A DNA stretch of 6,549 nucleotides from positions 1 through 6,549 of the forward strand of contig JAOUNV010000118.1 in assembly GCA_029880775.1 (NCBI GenBank). The letters are read 5' to 3'. Positions 1-6,354 of this stretch are shown in pieces. The notes under the pieces were generated by a model. That model saw only the letters and a list, made by a program, of their open reading frames with translations. It did not search any database and had not been told where the DNA came from. A program made the translations under genes and the position numbers. The DNA is from Nitrospinota bacterium. Its GTDB lineage: Bacteria; Nitrospinota_A; UBA7883. How positions within the stretch are numbered: position 1 is the stretch's first letter; each line of letters begins with the position of its first letter.

Positions 1-2
1 CG

Positions 3-785
3 CGCTATGACTGGTGGCCGGATGATTGCCCCCCGTACAAGGAAGAGGGAGAGATCGCCTATTACACCGGATGCACCACAGCTTACGAATCGCAGCCAAT
101 GGCCATCGGCGACGTGCGGATGCTCACAGCCAACAAGATAGATTTCATGATGCTCCCCCCGGAAAAGGAGATTTGCTGCGGATTCCCTCTATATGTATCC
201 GGCCAGCATAAAATCTTGCCGGACCTGGTGCGGCCAGTAATCCAGGACTACGCGGATCGTGGTGTTAAAACCTTGATCAGCTCCTGCCCCTGCTGCTGCA
301 ACGTCATGACCCGGGACTGGCCCCGGTGGTGGGGGGGCAAGCTCCCTTTCAAGATCCGCCATATGAGCCAGTTCATTCTGGAAGGCCTGAAAGATGGGCG
401 TATCAAATTCAACAAGCCGTTAAACGAGAGGATCGTCTATGACGATCCGTGCTACCTGGCCCGTGGCGTGGGCGTTACAGAAGAGCCGAGGGAGATCCTA
501 AAGCATTTGCCTGGCGTGGATCTGGTCGATTTCAAGGACAACCGGGAAATGGCCCGATGCTGCGGCGCTGGCGGAGCGGTGAAAAAAGTTTTCAGCGAGA
601 ACGCCATCAAGATGGGACGGATCGCCATAGACGAGGCTAGGGAATTGGGCGCCAAAAAGCTGGTTCTCTCCTGCCCGGCCTGCTTCCAGAAAGTCAACGA
701 GTCCAGGGAAGGATACGCCGAGGATATCGAGGTGGTGGACATAATGAAGCTTTGTTCTGAACACTTGACCGAGGAAGAAAAGTAA
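3..785 (+). CDS. Heterodisulfide reductase-like CCG-domain Fe-S protein (5' partial)
   Basis: The frame is open from the window edge (first full codon at 3) to TAA at 783-785, giving 260 visible residues; the ATG at 99 lies inside the first motif and is not the true start. Two cysteine-rich CCG domains are seen. The first has C24, then C58-C59-G60, then C95-P-C-C98. The second has C150, then C186-C187-G188, then C224-P-A-C227. The spacing is roughly C-X33-CCG-X34-C-X2-C and both copies look intact. In HdrB/HdrD, DsrK-like and GlcF-like proteins these motifs bind non-cubane [4Fe-4S] clusters used in disulfide chemistry or electron transfer from hydroxyacids. No membrane segment is visible, so it is probably a soluble or membrane-associated subunit. 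The missing N-terminus would decide the subtype: two CX2CX2CX3CP ferredoxin motifs would suggest HdrD/DsrK or GlcF, and their absence HdrB. Family assignment is firm; substrate is unknown. Confidence 0.88.
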   Translation, partial: RYDWWPDDCPPYKEEGEIAYYTGCTTAYESQPMAIGDVRMLTANKIDFMMLPPEKEICCGFPLYVSGQHKILPDLVRPVIQDYADRGVKTLISSCPCCCNVMTRDWPRWWGGKLPFKIRHMSQFILEGLKDGRIKFNKPLNERIVYDDPCYLARGVGVTEEPREILKHLPGVDLVDFKDNREMARCCGAGGAVKKVFSENAIKMGRIAIDEARELGAKKLVLSCPACFQKVNESREGYAEDIEVVDIMKLCSEHLTEEEK

Positions 786-822
786 GCACGACCCACGAAT
801 CGTCTCGCACAAGAATCATATA

Positions 823-860
823 TCGCCGGGCGGCTTTCGAACCGTCCGGCGACTTCATTT
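823..860 (+). terminator. Terminator-like hairpin after the CCG protein gene
   Basis: An 11-bp stem is formed by 823-833 and 842-852, with one G-U pair (830 with 845) and an 8-base loop at 834-841. It begins 37 bases after the TAA of the CCG-domain gene. The following bases (CTTCATTT) are only moderately T-rich, so the U-tract is weak. The best reading is an intrinsic terminator or mRNA 3'-end stabiliser for the upstream gene, which would separate it from the GTG-start gene at 1082. Confidence 0.6.
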
Positions 861-1081
861 ACAATGGCAAAAAAGACCTGTACCTGCTTGTTTTGTATGC
901 CGTTACCATTACTCCCACTATGCCATGCGCAAGATATTTCAAAGTTCCTGAATTTCTTTGATTAAATTGGCAACCATCTCCAATATCTTTTCCCGGCATG
1001 TCAAAAGTCATACGCGATTACATCACCGCCTTGTTACATTTGACAGATAGCATTACTTTCAATTAAAAGGACATTCATATC
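861..1081. other. AT-richer intergenic region, probable upstream control region
   Basis: This stretch of about 220 bp between the hairpin and the GTG-start gene is visibly richer in A and T than the neighbouring genes. Its end holds AAGGA at 1068-1072, a ribosome binding site 9 bases before GTG 1082. A 7-base inverted pair, TGTCAAA at 999-1005 and TTTGACA at 1039-1045, is separated by 33 bases. A short inverted pair, ATTGG at 966-970 and CCAAT at 980-984, is also present. I found no convincing promoter, tRNA or riboswitch here, although a promoter for the downstream gene is expected because a hairpin precedes the region. Confidence 0.4.
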
Positions 1082-1726
1082 GTGAGCGCATTTTTAGGAC
1101 CGATACACCATTGGCTTTTCAACAAGATACAATTCATGGAGGACAGATCCTTCGCCGTCGCATCCTACCTGCAGGAGAACGGATCAAAGGAACCCGCCAC
1201 CTTGAAAGTGAACGAATATGGGGAAAGGCTTGCCGGAGCCGACCTGGGCGAGATTCTGGGGAGCAACTCCATCCACAACTTCCTGTACGGGCTTATTTCC
1301 AAAGTGGAGATTTTCGAGGCCGGGCTTTTGGAGCTTGTGAAGGACGAAAAGTTCGACGAAGTGGTCAAGGTGGTGGAAAACCATGGCAAAGGCGTTGGCC
1401 AGAAGCTGGTGGAGCATAAGGGATCGAAGCCTGCGAACCTGGAGGAGCTGTATCAACTGGTGGCCGATACCCAGCTGGAAGGAATGCCGTGCGACCCTGG
1501 CGCTGAGGTGAACCTGCTGGATCAGCACAACATGGCCTACAACCACACCAACTGCAACCATATCCCCAACTGGGAGTATACCGGCTGCTCCAACCAGAAG
1601 ATGTGCCGAATTCATAACGCATGGCTGGGCGGCTTTATCTCCGGGCTCAACGAAGCTGCGGAGTATAAAGTCGAAAAGACCATTGCCGACGGGGCCCCCA
1701 GTTGCTCGGCCAAGATCACACTTTGA
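1082..1726 (+). CDS. Conserved-looking protein of unknown function with Cys/His-rich C-terminal half
   Basis: The gene encodes 214 aa, starting at GTG 1082 with AAGGA 9 bases upstream and ending at TGA 1724-1726. I do not recognise it as a characterised enzyme. The N-terminus (FLGPIHHWLFNKI, residues 4-16) reads like a conserved motif. The middle (about 50-130) looks mainly helical. The C-terminal half concentrates possible metal or cofactor ligands: C137, H149, H155, C158, H160, C169, C175, H178 and C208. No signal peptide or membrane helix is seen, so it is probably cytoplasmic. The ending GAPSCSAKI loosely recalls the glycine/cysteine end of 4-vinyl-reductase (V4R) or ATC-hydrolase-like domains, but this resemblance is weak. 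The gene lies between two hairpins, so it may be transcribed largely alone, though its neighbours are Fe-S and sirohaem-type proteins. A metal or Fe-S binding role is inference. Confidence 0.85.
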   Translation: MSAFLGPIHHWLFNKIQFMEDRSFAVASYLQENGSKEPATLKVNEYGERLAGADLGEILGSNSIHNFLYGLISKVEIFEAGLLELVKDEKFDEVVKVVENHGKGVGQKLVEHKGSKPANLEELYQLVADTQLEGMPCDPGAEVNLLDQHNMAYNHTNCNHIPNWEYTGCSNQKMCRIHNAWLGGFISGLNEAAEYKVEKTIADGAPSCSAKITL

Positions 1727-1735
1727 TTATTCATT

Positions 1736-1783
1736 CGTCCGGCCAGCCGGAGGACCCGCCTCCCCCGGCGCCGGACGTTTGTT
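1736..1783 (+). terminator. Bulged GC-rich terminator-like hairpin
   Basis: A perfect 8-bp outer stem (1736-1743 with 1770-1777, CGTCCGGC/GCCGGACG) encloses an inner stem in which GCCGGAGG (1746-1753) pairs with CCTC (1759-1762) and CGGC (1766-1769) around a CCC bulge. The apical loop is ACCCG. TTTGTT follows directly at 1778-1783. It starts 10 bases after the TGA of the upstream gene and ends 12 bases before the next ATG, so it probably ends or attenuates the upstream transcript. Confidence 0.7.
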
Positions 1784-1794
1784 GATACTGGCCG

Positions 1795-2247
1795 ATGTAC
1801 ACACTTGCAAGGTGGTATATAAAGACCGCCCTTCTGTTTTTTGTGGCCGGGCTTCTGTTGGGGGGGTGGATAATGGTGGAGATGGTCATGGGACCCTCCA
1901 GGGCCATGGCGCCACTGATCTCCGCCCACACCCACCTGCTCCTCTACGGATTTGTGATCATCCTCATCATGGGCGTGGCGTATTGGATGTTTCCCAGGCC
2001 GGGCAAGGAAGATCTGCGCTACAGCCCCCGGACGGCCCAGATAAACTATGGGCTGGCCACGGCGGGCACGTTAATTAGAACGGTGGGGGATCTTCTTGAT
2101 TACTTCTCTATTTCAGGCGCTTTTGCCCCAATGATCCTCGGCTCCCTGTGCCAGATAGCTGCCGGTATTATTTTCGCATGGAACATATGGTCCCGGGTGC
2201 GCCCCATCGGCAGCCAATACCGGGAAGCAAAAGGAGAGAGATTCTAA
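1795..2247 (+). CDS. Small membrane protein resembling part of haem-copper oxidase subunit I
   Basis: This 150-aa protein appears to have four membrane helices, at about residues 8-29, 42-66, 84-104 and 109-132. The start of helix 2, SAHTHLLLYGF (43-53), carries H45 and H47 and resembles the H-x-H/GxV pattern of small proteins annotated as cbb3-type cytochrome oxidase subunit I-like. FPRP follows at 66-69. A full subunit I has about 12 helices and six conserved metal-ligand histidines, so this cannot be a complete oxidase; haem binding by the His pair is inference. ATG 1795 is the first start after an in-frame TGA at 1783-1785, and the N-terminus runs into a plausible first helix. No Shine-Dalgarno sequence is visible before it, and the preceding hairpin is close. 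Its stop is 3 bases before the sirohaem-type gene, so the two are probably co-transcribed and translationally coupled. It may be the membrane anchor or electron entry point for that protein. Confidence 0.82.
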   Translation: MYTLARWYIKTALLFFVAGLLLGGWIMVEMVMGPSRAMAPLISAHTHLLLYGFVIILIMGVAYWMFPRPGKEDLRYSPRTAQINYGLATAGTLIRTVGDLLDYFSISGAFAPMILGSLCQIAAGIIFAWNIWSRVRPIGSQYREAKGERF

Positions 2248-2250
2248 GCA

Positions 2251-2922
2251 ATGAGCAGATCAGCAAGAAAAAGGTTTAAATACAGCCCATTCATCTCTGC
2301 GGGAGTAATTTCCGTGGACGACCTTTTGAAGCTGGCGCAATCGATGAAAGACATCGGCGCAAAAAATGTGAAGCTGACGGGGGAGACGGTTTTTGTGTGG
2401 GATGGTACCCAGCAGCCTCCCGGCTTTGAAGAAGCCGCCATTTACCAGGCGAATCAGTTTAAGTTTGGAGGTGTCCGCCCTGTGAAGATGTGCTCGGCGG
2501 AGACATTTTGCGAGAACAACAAGCTGCCGGTGCTGGACCTGGCCAAAAAACTGGACAAGCTATACCACAACACTCACCTGGAGATGAAACTGCTTATCGC
2601 CGTGGCTGGATGCCGCCGCTCATGCAGCGAGCCCTCCACAAAGGATGTGGGGATCATCGCCCATCCGGAAGGCTACCAGATACTGGCTGGCGGCGCCGCA
2701 GGGTTCAAGCCGATGATCGGCCGGGACCTGGGGATGGTCAAGACCCAGGAGGATGTAGTAGATGTGGTGGGGAGGATAATCGAATTCTGCAAGACCCATG
2801 GCCGCAGAAGCGTTCGTCTGGGACGTATCATAGAAAAGATCGGGCTTGATGTGTTCCGCGCCCATATCATGGATGGCGCCCCTATGCCGGATCCGGTCCA
2901 CGAAAGCGCCGTGGACGAGTAG
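2251..2922 (+). CDS. Minimal sirohaem/[4Fe-4S] sulfite or nitrite reductase-like protein
   Basis: The 223-aa product carries the sirohaem-[4Fe-4S] signature C81-X5-C87 ... C121-X3-C125, matching the C-X5-C...C-X3-C pattern of sulfite and nitrite reductase catalytic subunits. An N-terminal ferredoxin-like half domain is suggested by residues 18-50 (GVISVDDL; GAKNVKLTG, 37-45). GGAAGFKPMIG (147-157) fits the glycine-rich stretch after the cluster motif. At this size it has one half-domain and one catalytic module instead of the duplicated arrangement of about 570 residues in CysI-type enzymes. It is close in length to the small low-spin (P590-type) sulfite reductase of Desulfovibrio. No extra ferredoxin motif, signal peptide or membrane segment is seen, so it is cytoplasmic and needs an external electron donor. 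AAGGAG at 2231-2236 inside the upstream gene is a somewhat distant ribosome binding site (14 bases). Substrate (sulfite, nitrite or another) is not determinable; it could also be a non-catalytic sirohaem protein. Confidence 0.88.
   Translation: MSRSARKRFKYSPFISAGVISVDDLLKLAQSMKDIGAKNVKLTGETVFVWDGTQQPPGFEEAAIYQANQFKFGGVRPVKMCSAETFCENNKLPVLDLAKKLDKLYHNTHLEMKLLIAVAGCRRSCSEPSTKDVGIIAHPEGYQILAGGAAGFKPMIGRDLGMVKTQEDVVDVVGRIIEFCKTHGRRSVRLGRIIEKIGLDVFRAHIMDGAPMPDPVHESAVDE
2896..2916. repeat. Perfect inverted repeat at the convergent gene junction
   Basis: GTCCACG (2896-2902) and CGTGGAC (2910-2916) form a perfect 7-bp stem with a 7-base loop inside the last codons of the sirohaem-type gene. It is 6 bases before the TAG end and 22 bases beyond the lspA stop in the other direction. 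There is no T-tract on either strand, so it is not a standard intrinsic terminator. It could still act as a weak two-way transcript end, because the convergent genes leave only 15 bp between their stops. Confidence 0.35.
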
Positions 2923-2937
2923 AAACCACAAGCCTGT

Positions 2938-3474
2938 TCAGCTGTTCTCCGTCTCGTCAGTTTCCGGCTCTTCGCCATGCCCCGTGAAGAAGACCAGGGA
3001 ATACGCCATGAAGACCACCCCCACAGAGATCAACGAATCGGCAAGGTTGAAGGCTGGCCACTGGTATTTGCCTATATAGACCAACAGAAAGTCTGTGACG
3101 TAGCCCTGTTCGATCCTGTCTATCAGGTTGCCCACCGCTCCGGAGGCGATCATGACCGCCGCCACTCGCCCCAGGCGGACATCTGGAGGAAAGGAGCGGT
3201 ACATCATCACCAGCACACCCAGCGCCACAATCGTGAAGGCGGTGAAGCCACGATGGACCCATACGCTATCCACGCCAGCCAGAAAGCCGAAGGCGGCGCC
3301 CTTGTTGGTTATGTATACGATATCGAAAAAACCGGGGATGACCTTCATGCTCTCCCCCAGAGATAGCCGCGCTTCCACCAGCCCTTTGGTATACTGGTCC
3401 GCCGCCGCCAGGGTGGCTATCACCATAGCTATGATCGATACTGTCTTCACGTTGGATCCGTCCTGTTCTTTCAT
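2938..3474 (-). CDS. lspA: Lipoprotein signal peptidase (signal peptidase II)
   Basis: LspA is an inner-membrane aspartyl protease that removes the signal peptide of prolipoproteins after diacylglycerol is attached to the lipobox cysteine. This 178-aa protein has the family's four-helix layout (about 10-28, 74-92, 101-118 and 144-164). Conserved motifs are DQ (26-27), NKGAAFG (57-63), GNLIDR (115-120) followed by D128, and FNLAD (142-146). D128 and D146 correspond to the catalytic aspartate pair, and N116, R120 and N143 are the other conserved polar residues. The ATG is 3 bases after the ileS TGA, which indicates an operon with translational coupling; this gene order is common. The SD before the ATG is poor. 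An in-frame GTG at 3450 (codon 9) has AGGA 10 bases upstream and would give a more typical LspA N-terminus, MKTVSIIA, so the real product may be 170 aa. The C-terminus is acidic (EEPETDETE). Confidence 0.96.
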   Translation of the reverse strand: MKEQDGSNVKTVSIIAMVIATLAAADQYTKGLVEARLSLGESMKVIPGFFDIVYITNKGAAFGFLAGVDSVWVHRGFTAFTIVALGVLVMMYRSFPPDVRLGRVAAVMIASGAVGNLIDRIEQGYVTDFLLVYIGKYQWPAFNLADSLISVGVVFMAYSLVFFTGHGEEPETDETENS

Positions 3475-3477
3475 GGT

Positions 3478-6267
3478 TCAGCCCGCCAGATGCCCGGCGC
3501 ATCGGGAGCATACCTCAGGATGAGCCTGCTCGCTCCCCACCGACTGGCTGTAGTTCCAGCACCTGGCGCATTTTTTCCCCAGCGCCTTATGCACCTTCAC
3601 CGTCAGCCCTGGCGCCTTTTGGCTGATAAAGCCCCCCTCCCCTTCCGATGGATTCTCCAGAAGCTCCACCTGAGACACTATAAAAATAAATGGCAGGTCG
3701 ACCTTGCGTTTCTCCAGCAATTCGTAGTCGGACTGGAAAGTGGATAGCTCCACCCGGGCGTCTAGTGAGTGGCCTATCACTTTATCCCGCCTGGCGATCT
3801 CCAGCGCCGCGCTCACTTCACCGCGAATCAGCAAGATCCGATCCCATTCGGCGGCCAACGATTGCTCTTCGTCCGCCAGGTCCACCGCCGGAGCAGGCGC
3901 CATATGCACGCTCGATCCATTGTCCCCTTTATGGTCCATGCTCCACCACGCCTCCTCCGCCGTGAAGGAGAGCACCGGCGCCATCAGCCTCAGCATCCCA
4001 CGGGTAAGATCGTCCAAAGTTGACTGGGCGCTGCGTCTGCCATGGCTCGTCTTCGGGAAGGTGTAGAGCCGGTCCTTGATGATATCCAGATAAAAGGCGC
4101 TAAGGTCCAAAACACAGAAGTTGTGCAGTCCGTGATAGAACACATGAAACTCGTATTCCTCAAACGCCTCTGCGATCCTGCGACACATCTTGTGGAACCT
4201 TATCATGATCACCCGGTCCAGCTCTGGCCGCTCTTGAACCGGAACATAGTCCGTATCACAATTCAGGTCGTTGATATTCCCCATCATGAACCTGATGGTG
4301 TTGCGTATCTTCCGGTATGCCTCTGTCAGCCGGGAAAGGATTTCGTTGGAGAGGCGGATATCCTCCCGGTAGTCCTCGCTACACACCCACAGCCGGACGA
4401 TCTCCGCTCCATACCTGTCTATTATCTTCTGCGGGGGCACATCATTGCCCAGGCTCTTGCTCATCTTCTTCCCGGCGCCGTCTACCACATACCCATGGGT
4501 GAGCACCGCCTTGTATGGCGCCTGGGAGCGAACCCCCACAGACTCTAACAAGGATGTGTGGAACCATCCCCGGTGCTGATCGCTCCCCTCCAGATACAAG
4601 TCCGCAGGCCAGCCAAGGTTCGGGTTGCTCTCCAGGGCCACAGCGTGAGATACGCCAGAGTCGAACCATACATCCAGAATGTCCTGGGACTTTTCAAATT
4701 CAGACCCACCGCATTTAGAGCATTTGGTCCCATCGGCCATGAAATGGGAAGCTGGCTGTCCAAACCACGCGTCCACCCCTTCCTTCTCCAGGATATCCAC
4801 CACAGCGGAGAGCTCGTCCGCCTCCAGGGTCGCCTCGCCGCAGTTTGAGCATATGAACGCGGGGATCGGAGCTCCCCACACACGCTGCCGGGAGATACAC
4901 CAATCGGGTCGGCTCTCCACCATCCCGTATATCCGCTCCTCACCCCATTTAGGGACCCATTGCGCCTTGCGAATTATTTCCAGCGACTTTTGACGAAGAT
5001 CGTTTTTCGTCATGGAGATGAACCACTGGGCCGTGGCGCGGAATATGATCGGCTTTCTGCATCGCCAGCAATGGGGATACGAATGGCTGATATCCTGCCT
5101 GGCCATCAGAGCGCCCTTCTCTTTTAGCAGGTTTATTACAGCCTCGTTGGCCTTCCAGACATGCATCCCGGCCACATGGGGCGTGTCCTCCATGAACACG
5201 CCAGAAGAATTCACCGGGTTATACACCTCCAGGCCGTAGCGCTGGCCCACCACATAGTCATCCTGGCCGTGCCCTGGCGCCGTGTGCACAAGGCCGGTCC
5301 CCTGCTCCAGGGTGACATGCGTTCCCAGGATTAGCGGAGAAACACGATCCAGAAACGGATGGGCGGTCTTTACGTTCTCCAGTTCGGTTCCCGCAAAAGT
5401 CTTTCCAATTTTGAAGTCTGAAATCTCAAAGACGCCCATAAGAGACTCAACCAGCGGCTCAGCCACGATCAATGTCCCCCCCTCCGTCTTCACCGCCATA
5501 TATTTATGATCTGGGTGAACGCTTATAGCCAAGTTCGCAGGCAAAGTCCATGGGGTGGTGGTCCATATAACAGCGTATGTGGACTCGGCGGGCAGGCCGA
5601 GCTTTTCCGCGTCGTTTGTGTCCACCTTGAAACGGACATAGATCGACGGGGAAGTTTTATCGGCGTACTCCACCTCCGCCTCGGCAAGGGCGGTCTTGCA
5701 TGAGGAGCACCAGTGGACCGGCTTAAAATCCCGATACACCGAGCCTTTTTCCACCAGCTTTTGCAACTCCCGCAGTATGCCTATCTCATATTTCGGGCTC
5801 ATGGTCAGATATGGGTTGTCCCAGTCGGCCAGCACACCCAGCCGCTTGAACTCCTCGCGCTGGATGTTTACGAACTTGTCGGCGAACTGTCGGCACATCT
5901 CCCGCTTCTCGTTAACGGAGAGCTTATCGGCGCCTTTGCCGATTTTTTTATCCACCGCGTGCTCGATGGGGAGGCCATGGCAATCCCACCCAGGCATATA
6001 GGGTGAGTGGTAGCCCGCCATGGTGCGGGATTTCACCACGATGTCCTTTAGTATCTTATTCAGCGCGGTGCCGGCGTGGATATTGCCGTTGGCGTAAGGC
6101 GGCCCATCGTGCAGGATATATTTCCTTTTCCCCTCGCCAGCCTTGTCGATCCGGTCATACAGATCCATCTGTTTCCACTTTTCAAGAATTTCCACTTCTT
6201 TGACAGCCAGGTTGGCTTTCATGGGAAACCCGGTGGAGGGTAAGTTGAGCGTGTCCTTGTAATCCAT
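3478..6267 (-). CDS. ileS: Isoleucyl-tRNA synthetase (bacterial type, with C-terminal zinc finger)
   Basis: IleRS charges tRNA-Ile with isoleucine in the cytoplasm and edits mischarged valine. The 929-aa length and full domain order match bacterial type 1 enzymes. The N-terminal DGPPYANGNIH leads into the class I signature, which here reads H64-A-G-T67 instead of HxGH. GWDCHGLPIE is at 93-102. The CP1 editing domain spans about 180-400, with WTTTPW (235-240) and HTAPGHGQDDY (328-338), whose aspartates include the likely editing residue. A zinc-knuckle pair in the catalytic body is C473/C476 and C516/C519. DVWFDSG (532-538), KMSKS (601-605), an anticodon-binding helical domain and a C-terminal zinc finger (C900, C903, C920, C923) follow. 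The start gives MDYKDTLNLPSTGFPM, the usual IleRS N-terminus, and an in-frame TAA 9 bases upstream rules out an upstream ATG. The Shine-Dalgarno is weak. It lies directly upstream of lspA and behind its own promoter and leader. Confidence 0.98.
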   Translation of the reverse strand: MDYKDTLNLPSTGFPMKANLAVKEVEILEKWKQMDLYDRIDKAGEGKRKYILHDGPPYANGNIHAGTALNKILKDIVVKSRTMAGYHSPYMPGWDCHGLPIEHAVDKKIGKGADKLSVNEKREMCRQFADKFVNIQREEFKRLGVLADWDNPYLTMSPKYEIGILRELQKLVEKGSVYRDFKPVHWCSSCKTALAEAEVEYADKTSPSIYVRFKVDTNDAEKLGLPAESTYAVIWTTTPWTLPANLAISVHPDHKYMAVKTEGGTLIVAEPLVESLMGVFEISDFKIGKTFAGTELENVKTAHPFLDRVSPLILGTHVTLEQGTGLVHTAPGHGQDDYVVGQRYGLEVYNPVNSSGVFMEDTPHVAGMHVWKANEAVINLLKEKGALMARQDISHSYPHCWRCRKPIIFRATAQWFISMTKNDLRQKSLEIIRKAQWVPKWGEERIYGMVESRPDWCISRQRVWGAPIPAFICSNCGEATLEADELSAVVDILEKEGVDAWFGQPASHFMADGTKCSKCGGSEFEKSQDILDVWFDSGVSHAVALESNPNLGWPADLYLEGSDQHRGWFHTSLLESVGVRSQAPYKAVLTHGYVVDGAGKKMSKSLGNDVPPQKIIDRYGAEIVRLWVCSEDYREDIRLSNEILSRLTEAYRKIRNTIRFMMGNINDLNCDTDYVPVQERPELDRVIMIRFHKMCRRIAEAFEEYEFHVFYHGLHNFCVLDLSAFYLDIIKDRLYTFPKTSHGRRSAQSTLDDLTRGMLRLMAPVLSFTAEEAWWSMDHKGDNGSSVHMAPAPAVDLADEEQSLAAEWDRILLIRGEVSAALEIARRDKVIGHSLDARVELSTFQSDYELLEKRKVDLPFIFIVSQVELLENPSEGEGGFISQKAPGLTVKVHKALGKKCARCWNYSQSVGSEQAHPEVCSRCAGHLAG

Positions 6268-6286
6268 GTCCAGTCTTTAAATTGAG

Positions 6287-6322
6287 AAAAGCTTTCCCTC
6301 AGGAGAAATCCCTGTGGAAAGC
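6287..6322 (-). promoter_or_regulatory. Terminator-like hairpin in the ileS leader (possible attenuator)
   Basis: Read on the minus strand, GCTTTCC (6322-6316) pairs with GGAAAGC (6297-6291), a perfect 7-bp outer stem. A 4-bp inner stem CAGG/CCTG (6314-6311 with 6303-6300) sits inside, offset by a 1- and 2-base internal loop, with a 7-base apical loop. TTTTCTC follows at once (TTTT at 6290-6287). It lies about 25 bases downstream of the predicted transcript start and 19 bases before the ileS ATG. Hairpin plus U-tract in this position is the layout of a leader attenuator, but the stem is modest. There is no T-box consensus and the leader is far shorter than a T-box. It could equally be a simple mRNA 5' structure. 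Confidence 0.45.
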
Positions 6323-6354
6323 CGATTGTGAATCAATGTGTACAAACGATTGAG

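Noticed and set aside
99..785. ATG at 99 as the start of the CCG-domain gene
   Set aside because: The frame stays open to the window edge and codes for YYTGC upstream of 99, the first cysteine of the first CCG motif. The gene therefore starts outside the window.
864..965. Short plus-strand open frame of 33 codons after the first hairpin, starting MAKKTCTCLFC
   Set aside because: It begins with ATG and contains a CxCxxC pattern, but has no ribosome binding site, lies just after a terminator-like hairpin and has AT-rich codon use unlike its neighbours. It is most likely chance.
1040..1068. TTGACA (1040-1045) with TTAAAA 17 bp later as a promoter for the GTG-start gene
   Set aside because: The -10 matches only half the consensus and overlaps the AAGGA ribosome binding site, which would leave the site out of the transcript.
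4042..4548. Long plus-strand open frame (168 codons) antisense to ileS
   Set aside because: It is a shadow of ileS, whose motifs are intact on the other strand. The antisense peptide resembles no family and has no start signals.
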